A DNA stretch of 64,000 nucleotides from Bromus sterilis (Eukaryota; Streptophyta; Magnoliopsida; Poales; Poaceae), in assembly GCA_950022295.1 (NCBI GenBank), contig OX465600.1:206551782-206615781 (forward strand), in the 5' to 3' direction. The notes below the pieces were generated by a model, which saw only the letters and a list, made by a program, of their open reading frames with translations, was not told where the DNA came from and ran no database searches. The translations under genes and the position numbers were made by a program. Positions within the stretch are counted from its first letter, which is position 1; each line of letters begins with the position of its first letter. This document shows positions 56,182 to 64,000 of the stretch, piece by piece.

Positions 56182-59100
56182 GCCATAGTTCAAAGTGAGT
56201 TTGAATTTCAAAATGGCCCCACATTTTAGTTGTTCAAAAATTGGCCAAACCAATTTTATAAATTGAGGAATATTGCAAGGATTTCAAAACATATTTTCAT
56301 ATGTTTTTCTCTCTCATGGTTTGCTCTGAAAAACTCCTGGGATTTTTATCTTTCAATAAATGGAAAATTCCTTTTTCTTCCATTTTTCTGGAGGCAGAGG
56401 ACCTGCCAGGACAAGCCCAATAGGCCTCTCCCCACTTCCTCGCAGCCCACCTGGCCCGCGCCAGCGAAGCGGTACGCGGGATTGCTTCTTTGCCGTCCGA
56501 TCTTGATCCAAGGGGCACTGCTCGTCGCCTTTCCAACGTGGAGACGAACCCTCCGGCCTCCTCTCTCACAGCCGGCCGACGCGTTGATGTCGACGACGGC
56601 CAGCGTGGCTGGGGCCTTGCCCCATTATAAGAAGAGCGCTAGGAGCCCCCCCGGGAACACTAGTTCCATTCCCCCTTCCAGATCTCGCCACCGTCGCCCG
56701 CTCGCCGCGATGGAGATCCCCTGTTCCTCCTAGGACAGCAGATTCGGTAAGCAATTCCGCCGCCACCTGTCGATGCCATCGAGCGTGCGCTCGTGTTCTT
56801 AGCCCCATCTCCGTCGATTCCCCCGTGAAGGTTGCAGTGGGACGAACCGTATCAAGATCGCGACGACGAGCTCCGCCGTGGACTTCTTCTTCCTCGGCGA
56901 CGTCGTCTTCCTCCCCGTCCTTCCGCGCTTCAAGCTCGACCACGCCAACCCCTAGCTCGTCGATTTCTTCCGCGTGTCGCCGTCGCCGTCGAGCCATCGT
57001 GGCCACCTCGTCCATTGTGTGCCCAGGGTGAGATCGTACGTGCTCTGGGAGTGCTCTAGCCACGCCTATGGCCTCAAGGGAGGTCTTTTGCGCATGTTTT
57101 GTCCACGCCTAGTAGCAGTGGCGCCGCCGTGTTTCAGTTGAGCTTAGAGTCGCCATCGTGGAGCTAGGGGACAGATCCAGGTGCTGGCGTGAAGGGGGAT
57201 GTCCCGGCTACGCGTAGCGTCTCGCCATTGAGCCATCGGAGCTGTGTGTGCAAGCCTAGCCTCGCCGGAAGTTCGCCGCCCCGACGTGCGTCATCTCTGT
57301 CGGGGTTCAGAACAGTCGTGCGCCACCTTCTTCAGGTGAGCCTACCATTGTCTCTGCTAGGCTACTTGCAGATCCAAGGGAACCCACGTAATATTGGTTT
57401 TGCCTTATCCCTCCCGTGCTGCATAGTCGCGCCGGAGACGCCCTGGTGCTGACGTGAGGTCGCCGGAGTTCTTCTGTCACCGGTGCCTGTCGGGTGCGGT
57501 TCAGGTTCAGTTAACCAGCAGAGGTTAACTCACCTTTGCTGTTGTTGTTTCTTGTTCAAAAATCGGTCGTAGCGCAGTGGTCAGGGGGGCGAGTGGAGAA
57601 GGGCACGGCGTGGGCTCGAATCTCAGCCGGGGCAAGGCCCCCCCTTTTTCAATCTTTTTGATGGTGGCATGGAGGCCATGGTGGGCTGCACGCTTGCCAG
57701 TTGGGCCCCGAGCTGGACCAGCTCGGCTGGCTAGTTGCCGGGCCAGAGATGCCCGAAGCCAGCCCAGGGAGCCCCTCTCCCTGTTTTTTTAGTTAACCCC
57801 TTTTCCTTTTATTCAAAATTCCATTTGTTTGGAATTTCTCAAGTTTTGAAAGCACATTCATATAGCAACTTTTTATATATGTTTTTGCATCAGAAAAACC
57901 CAAGGGATCTGCTGGTGCAACACATTTTTTTGAGTTGGGAAATGCAAAGTGGTGACCCTGTGGTTGCTTCCCTTCCTTCTTTGTCAATGTACTCCTTTCC
58001 ATCTTGTATAATCATGTCAAGTGAACAAAACCTGCCATATTGTCATATGCTAGAGTTGTTTGCTTCCCCCCTTTCAACCTTGATCTTTTGGTGTCAACTT
58101 CTTCGACACCTCTCCGTCTCCGAAATCGATGGTTTATTTTCACGATGCACTTATTATTGTTAACTTGTTGTTGTTGATCATGCCATGCCATGTTGCCATG
58201 TTATTTACACCAAAGTTAAGGCTATGACCAAAGCCATAAGAAGATCAATAATTGCATATGAAGTTGTTGACGTGTCGTCAACACCTTCATTTAAATTTGA
58301 CTAGATAGGGTCACACCATGTCCAAATTAAACTTGATCATCCCATCCATTCCCGTGCATTTCATCTCGTTGTTTACTTGTGTGCCTTTTCCTTGCCGGTA
58401 CCTTACGTTAGCACCTGAGACTGCCGAGGAGACCTACGCGGAGTTGTCCGACACCGAGCACAAGGACCCTGCTACGTCTGCTCCATCGACTACTTACCCA
58501 GGCAAGGGGGTTTATGTATCATTCTTTATAGCTTTCACCTCGCTTTCCTAGCTATATCTAGAACGGTTTCTTGATCCTACCACCATATACTTTTTCCCCT
58601 CAATTAAACCCAAACAGCCATGCCCCCACATCCTAGCAAAACATTGTTTCGCTATGTACCTTGCTTGCTTAACCATTGCTTAGTATGTGTAGGCCCTTAA
58701 CCTGCTGCTTATACCCATTGCTGCTTGGTGGATTATCATGCTATTATCAGAAGTTGGTTGATATTTATCAATATGATGTTAATTTTATATTTGACGACGG
58801 ATGGGAGACCGGGATGTTCCCGCGGGGTGTTTTGTCCCTTTCGAGTCACCTAGGTCCTGAGTTCCGGGTATTGTGTTTCTTGATGAGCGTGGCTAATCGT
58901 GTGTGCGATTCTATGGGGTCCCCTTGTCTTACCTACCTAGCTCCAAACAGTTCTAGTGGTGGCCCGAGCTTATTTACCATTTGAACCCGTGTGTGTGTCT
59001 GGTTAGCACTCGAGCAATTTTTAAAACAACTTGGTCAAGCGGAGACATGGTTTCTCTAGTTGGTCCACCCATGGAAGCTAGGGGCCCTCACACATGGTTT

Positions 59101-60141
59101 GGGTTAGTTACCCCGACCTCATCCAGACGGTAGAGGACGATTCGAGAGCGCGGCCGTCTTTTGAGTTGGATGTCGACTCACTGGGGGCCACCCGGAATTG
59201 TGCGTTGTTAGTTAGAGGGACTCTGACGTTCCGGAGTTTCAGGCACCTTCACCCGGCAAGTGGAAATCGGACGTACATGCGAAGCCTATGATGGGCCGTT
59301 GGTACACCCCTGCAGGGTTAAATCTTTTCGAAAAGCCGTGTCCGCGGTTATGGACGACTTGAGACCTACTCCTTGTTCATAAAATAACATCAATTAACTC
59401 ATACTTTAAAAGTTACCAACATGTGATTTGCCTTGATTGCCGTTCTTCGTCCGGGGCGACTAAGACGGGACAAGGCTGTGTTATGTTTGCGTAAGTAGGT
59501 AGATAGCAGACCTATGGCACGTTGTCAACGTAAGTTCTTGGATCTTCCCTTAATCTAATAGATCGTTAGCCACTTCTATATGCTAGTGTGGCTGCCACAT
59601 CAACCACTACTTTTCCTTGCTGTCAGAAGTTAGTTATACGGCATTGATATATTCTCACCTCTTGCTTTCCTTTTCCCCTTTATGTTTTGCCTGATCGGCC
59701 GCTGCAGTTGATTACTACCTCGACCCGAGCACCGGACGCTACTTCGTGGAGGTGCCCCCGGAGGATGATGATGAGGAGGACTTCGCCCAGTAGGCCTATA
59801 GTTGGGTTCCGACGTTCCGTGGGTGGACATATTTATGTGCAGCCCTCTCTAGGGCCATTTGATCTTGACCGTACCCGGTCGTGTGTGTCTTCTGCATGAT
59901 GTTATGATGTGTTGCTGGATCTTATGATCTCTGAGATGATGTAATCAAATACTAGTGGCGAGTGTATGCCCTGGACTTATATATTTATGTCTTAGTGGTT
60001 CATGCTTCATTTACCTGTTGTCGAGAACCCGATAGCGATACGAGTGTGAGTATCGTGCGTCGGTGGCCACTTATGCGCTTCTATCTCAGGTTTGACGCGA
60101 AAGAGACTAACTCGAGATAGTACCGCATCGGGGGCTTTACA
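56182..60141 (+). repeat. 3' LTR of element B, remaining 3.96 kb
   Basis: It continues the LTR begun at 9207 and ends GGGGCTTTACA. It includes a G+C-rich block (56400-57780) with unsupported open frames on both strands, a tRNA-like motif (57568-57640), and A+T-rich and mixed parts to the end. The general layout is like the LTR of element A. No gene is recognisable. Confidence 0.78.
57568..57648 (+). other. tRNA-like Pol III motif in the LTR of element B
   Basis: TAGCGCAGTGG (57570-57580) fits the tRNA A box and GGCTCGAATCT (57613-57623) fits the B box, 33 bases apart. A T run follows at 57645. Base pairing of the arms looks poor, so it is not a working tRNA gene. It is possibly a tRNA-derived SINE head or a decayed tRNA copy captured by the LTR. 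Confidence 0.4.
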
Positions 60142-60144
60142 CTT

Positions 60145-60778
60145 GTGAAAAACAACAAAAAAATGAGAGAGTTTTATGAGCTCTACCTTGAGTTAGGACA
60201 TGAAGTGTTTGAAGAGAAAAAAAATCCTATGTTGCTTTATTATTTGCATAACACTCATGATATTAGCAATGCCATTATTATGTCTTCCTTGAATAATTTT
60301 GATGCCAATGATATGCAAAGTTATAAGCTTGGGGATGCTAAGTTTGAAGAAGATGATCTTTTTACCCCCCCCCCCCCCCGCCCCCAAGTTTTGATGAGGA
60401 AATTTAATTTAATGATACTTTTCCTCCTATCTATGATGATTATTGTGAAGACACTTATGCTATACAGAATAAATTTTGTAAGTGGATAATGATAAGAATG
60501 ATTCATGTGATAGCTATTTTTTTGAGTGTGCTCCCACTATTACTAATGAGAAGGATTTTGCTTATGTGGACAGTAATAAATTTTCTATGCTTGTGGATCA
60601 TGGTAAGAAATTTTTATGTGATACTTATATTGTTGAGGTTATTCATGATCCCACTGAAAAATATTATGTGAGGGGAACATATGCTCATAGATATTTCAAT
60701 AATATCAAGTTCCCTCTCTTTATGATGAAGGTTTTGAAGTTGCACATGTTTTGCCTTCCTATGTTTATTGCTTTGTGA
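60145..60778 (+). pseudogene. Element E conserved ORF remnant, function unknown
   Basis: First piece (60145-60370): MREFYELYLELGHEVFEE, MLLYYLHNTHDISNAI and an acidic end. A poly-C tract (about 60366-60386) shifts the frame. Second piece (60482-60778): YFFECAPTITNEKDFAYVDS, KFSMLVDHGKKFLCDTYIVE, YYVRGTYAHRYFNN and a hydrophobic end (MFCLPMFIAL). I recall proteins of this kind from Triticeae Athila-like elements but know no function. The hydrophobic C-terminus could be a membrane segment. It resembles neither gag nor pol. Confidence 0.5.
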
Positions 60779-63700
60779 TTCAATGAATTATTTGATTGCA
60801 ATATTTCTATGCATAGGAAGCATGTTAGACTTAAATGTGTTTGGCATTTGATTCTTGATGCTCTCTTTTGTTCTTCAACTCTTAATCCTACGAGAGCATC
60901 ATTAAAATATTAAGCCTATCTTTATGGCTATAAAAAAAGAGCTCCAGGGAGACAACCCTTGTTATCTTTACTTTGAGTTTTTATTTTCAGTTTTTAGTGG
61001 TCTTGATGTTTGTTACTACTATAGCAACGTCATTGTAACTTTATTTTCAAGCTTTGTGCCAAGTTTAGCCTCCGACTGCAAGAAAGATCAAAAGTTGTGA
61101 CATGCTGTACAGAAAACAGATTCTGTCTGCTTGAAGGAAAAATTCGCCTAAAATCACCAGGTCATCTTTTTTATATGAATATTTTTGACAGTATGCTCTA
61201 TACAATTTAATTTCAGAGGTATGTTCTGAGTTTTTTGATTTAAGTTGCAGAAGTGCCACTAAAAAATTATTTACTACCTGCTGGTCTTTTTTTCATAGAT
61301 TCTGCCACGTTTTGTGTTTTCTCCGTTTTGCAAATCTTAAGCTTGCTTTTTCTTTTAAAAAACTTTTTTGCAATCTTGAAAATAGTAGATCTTCATGAAA
61401 TATCTTATTTCCAGTAGAGGAAAATTATTTATTTATAGGTACTAACCACTTTAATCATCTTATGATGAGTTCATATGATGGGAGTTTTCAAGTATGCGAA
61501 GGAAGATGATGAAAGAAGATCCGGGAGTTTCAAAAGCTCAAGCTTGGGGATGCCCCCATGAAACCCCAAGAAATATCCAAGGAGACTCAAGCGTCTAAGC
61601 TTGGGGATGCCGCCGTGCATCCCCTTCCCCATCAACAATCATCAGTTCGTCCTTCTCCATGCTATATTTTTATCACTTCATGTGTTATGTGCTATGCTTG
61701 GAGTGTCTTGCTTTTACTTTTTAGTTTGTTTTGTTTTTCTTGCTGTTCATAAAAAGTTGGACCCTAGCCTACATTGTTTGGGAGAGAAACACGATCCACT
61801 CCACCCTAGAACACAACATAGGTTTCATGCTTATCTTTGATTGTGTGTTCTTTATCTTTTATAGCTCATGTCATGCTTAGCACTTAGTTTTCATGCTTAT
61901 TCTATTTAAGAGCTTTTATTTAGGTTGTTGCTTTTGTAACTCTCTTGAGTTTGCATCTTATCTTGTTTAGAGAGTTGGCATGTTGCACTGAGTTTTGTGT
62001 CTTGACTTCAGTAGGTAATTGAGGTTGCTATTATAAGTATAGTAGTACCTTGCAATAGTTTTGAGGTATTGATTTGAGCAATGTTTGGACTTCTGGTGCC
62101 AAGAGCTTTAGCCTATTAGTGATAGGTGTCGTATTTTGGGGAAGCCGTGCTTATTTTCGAAAACTACCCAAAATTAGTTGAGGACTCTAGCTACTAGATG
62201 GATCGCTAACCTCTAGAGGTTTTGGAATATATAGAGTACCCTCACGTTCCATGAGCCGAGGATGCACATGGATAACCAAACCCCCATACACTCCTCCTCG
62301 GGGGTACTTGTCTCATTGTGAACTTCCTGATTAGATAGAGAGTTACCGATAATAAGTGCATGAGTTCCTTTGATTAATGCGAGTATACTTCCACCAACCA
62401 TATTTTGCTAGCCTCTTCGGTACCGTGCATTGCCCTTTCTCGTCTTGAGAGTTGGTGCGAACTTCGCTAGTGCATCCAAACCCTTGGCATGATACGCTTT
62501 TTCATCATAAAGATCATTATATCCTTCCTAAAAACATCCACCATACCTACCTATCAAGGCATTTCCTTAGCCTTTTCGAGATACATTTCCATGCAACATC
62601 CATGATCTCATGACTTGATTTTCATGGATCATACATGCTTCTGCTTGATCGTAGAGCCGCATGCTAGTTGGGCCTTGCCCATATCATTGCTACATGACGC
62701 ACTAGTAGCATTACATATCCTGCTACACTGGAAGAGGCATAAATTTGCATACATCATGATAGTTCTCATATTACTTTATGTTGAGTACTTCTTGTAAAGT
62801 GTGAGATCTTCTATATCCTTGAAAAATATGGAGTGTTTCCCTTAAGTGAGGAAAAGATCCCAAACAGGACAAAATAAAATATCCCCAAAGAGGACAAATT
62901 AAAAGAGCCCACAGAGGACAAATGAGAGATAAATAGAAAGATCCAATGAGGCCACAAAAATACAAAAAATAAAGAAAACAGAAATAAAAATAGAGAAGGG
63001 GGCGGCACTACTTTTCCTTTTGAAAGATCCACACTCATGCTCCATATAGTATTTGTACTCCATAGAGATTTTCATATCATTCATGCATAACTATGTGGGG
63101 ATCCTTTCACAATAGAACTTGGCTTGTATATTCCAATGATGAGCCTCCTCAAATGACCTCTAGGTCTTCTTGAGAAAGCAAGTTGGATGCACACCCACTA
63201 GTTCCATTGGAGAGCTTACCATAGCCCACAAGTGCATTCGTTGCATGGCAATCCCTACTCCTCACACAATATCTATCTTTTGGCTTTCTCTTGCCTATGA
63301 TTGTCCTCATTGATGTGAGCCTTTCACACCTTTTTTTTCTTCCTTCCCCATCATTATTAGCTTTGCCATCCTAAGTGACAACATATCTTGCTCGCGCTTA
63401 TTCATTGCATGAGTGCTGAAAGTAGAAAGGGAGAGGATCAGTTTGACTTGTGCCTGACTAGTGGTCTGGGGACGAGTCAAAATAAGATTCCGAAGGAGAC
63501 CAAGTGTGAAGTTTTAGTAGATTGAGTTCTCATCTAAACTATATAGTATTTTTATACTCTAAACCCATCTCCCACTTCTTGCACGCAAACACCGTTCGGA
63601 GACATTTGAGTCACGGACAGTGAGAGCTCTTGAACCTTTATGTTCTTATGTTGCTAGTTTCAATACTAGATAGAGACTCTTGCTTGTTATTGCCTTGACT

Positions 63701-63811
63701 TGAATTGCATATCTTACTTGCTTTACTTTGAAGTTCTTATATGTGTTGATAGCATGTCACCAAAGAAATTATCTGTGTTATCATTTACCTACTCGAGGAC
63801 GAGAAGGAATT
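60779..63811. other. Non-coding 3' region of element E
   Basis: About 3 kb homologous to 48467-51261 of element D, including the paired hairpin motif near 61540-61625 (one copy decayed) and the same closing sequence before the polypurine tract. No gene is seen. Confidence 0.65.
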
Positions 63812-63825
63812 AAGCTTGGGGATGT
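63812..63825 (+). promoter_or_regulatory. Polypurine tract of element E
   Basis: AAGCTTGGGGATGT directly before the LTR start, one base longer in its G run than in element D. Confidence 0.7.
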
Positions 63826-64000
63826 TGATACGTCCCAAACATATCTATAATTTCTGCTTGTTCTATACTTATATGGATGATATTGCTATGTGTTTTGCTA
63901 CACTTTCATACCTTTTCAACATATTTGGACTAACCTACTAACTCAGTGCACATAGTGCCAGTTTCTGTCTGCTGATGTCTGTGAATTGCAGGTTTATACC
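63826..64000 (+). repeat. 3' LTR of element E, first 175 bp
   Basis: Starts TGATACGTCCCAAACATATC, clearly related to the LTR of element D over the visible part. It runs off the window. Confidence 0.8.

Larger units (their letters stand above)
5609..60141 (+). mobile_element. Element B: Tekay-like Ty3/gypsy retrotransposon, interrupted, 5' part missing
   Basis: B appears in two visible pieces: internal region plus the first 303 bp of its 3' LTR (5609-9509), and the rest of that LTR (56182-60141). Element C (9510-56181) separates them. Removing C and one target copy (GCCAC at 9505-9509 against GCCAT at 56182-56186) rejoins one LTR of about 4.26 kb, from TGTAACAACCC to GGGGCTTTACA. The left edge at 5609 is where element A entered B's gag. 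The rest of gag, the primer site and 5' LTR should lie left of the window beyond A. To the right B ends against Athila-like sequence (element E). Confidence 0.85.
60142..64000 (+). mobile_element. Element E: Athila-like LTR retrotransposon, 3' part
   Basis: The outermost visible element. A coding remnant (60145-60778), a 3 kb non-coding region homologous to that of element D, a polypurine tract and the first 175 bases of the 3' LTR (TGATACGTCCCAAACATATC) are in view. Element B ends against it at 60141, so B lies within E. The 5' part should be left of the window. Confidence 0.8.

Noticed and set aside
56566..57063. Minus-strand frame of 165 codons and overlapping plus-strand frames
   Set aside because: G+C-rich block within B's LTR; composition artefact.
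57568..57648. Functional tRNA gene
   Set aside because: A and B boxes fit but the acceptor and T stems pair poorly and no clear anticodon arm was found.

Overview
This window is intergenic plant DNA, most likely from a Triticeae grass (wheat, barley, rye or Aegilops). I found no host gene. Almost every base belongs to nested transposable elements: Ty3/gypsy LTR retrotransposons of the Tekay-like chromovirus, Tat-like and Athila-like lineages, two CACTA DNA transposons, and part of a Cassandra TRIM. Lineage names rest on motifs and terminal sequences read by eye. Family names would need a TREP/REXdb search.

Layout from outside in. Element E (Athila-like, only its 3' part visible, 60142-64000) hosts element B (Tekay-like, 5609-60141, whose 5' part lies left of the window). 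B's gag was hit by element A (Tekay-like, ends at 5608), and A's reverse transcriptase was hit by a Cassandra LTR (1-222). B's 3' LTR, which starts at 9207, is split at 9509/56182 by element C (Athila-like, 9510-56181, complete LTR pair). C carries two insertions. One is a composite made of G (Tekay-like, minus strand), F (Tat-like, minus strand, lying against truncated G) and two CACTA elements, H (21209-30801) and I (30977-41989), both inside G's 5' LTR. The other is D (Athila-like and protease-only, 46139-52897), which sits in C's post-pol ORF. Target duplications are visible for C (GCCAC/GCCAT), D (ATAAC, perfect), H (TAC) and I (TCC). Relative order of insertion: E before B; B before A and C; C before D and G; G before F, H and I; A before Cassandra.

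Functionally these are reverse-transcribing and cut-and-paste elements. The pol genes of A, B, F and G are broken by stops and frameshifts, many of them consistent with C-to-T decay. C and D keep LTRs, primer-binding sites and polypurine tracts but little coding capacity, so they would have depended on proteins supplied by relatives. CACTA H is the best preserved element: perfect short termini, a target duplication, a three-exon TNP2 transposase gene and an eight-exon second gene, broken only by a few in-frame stops. CACTA I looks chimeric: each of its two genes is preceded by its own array of subterminal repeats and by a similar leader. It also has a defective C48-protease-like domain and a short ORF joining an RNase H1-type hybrid-binding domain to a membrane anchor.

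Most unusual points: the 5S-derived promoter of Cassandra, the chimeric CACTA I with two copied-in segments, its hybrid-binding/membrane ORF, a second perfect copy of the polypurine tract inside C, the coiled-coil ORF between primer site and gag in G, and the long inverted repeats in both CACTA elements.
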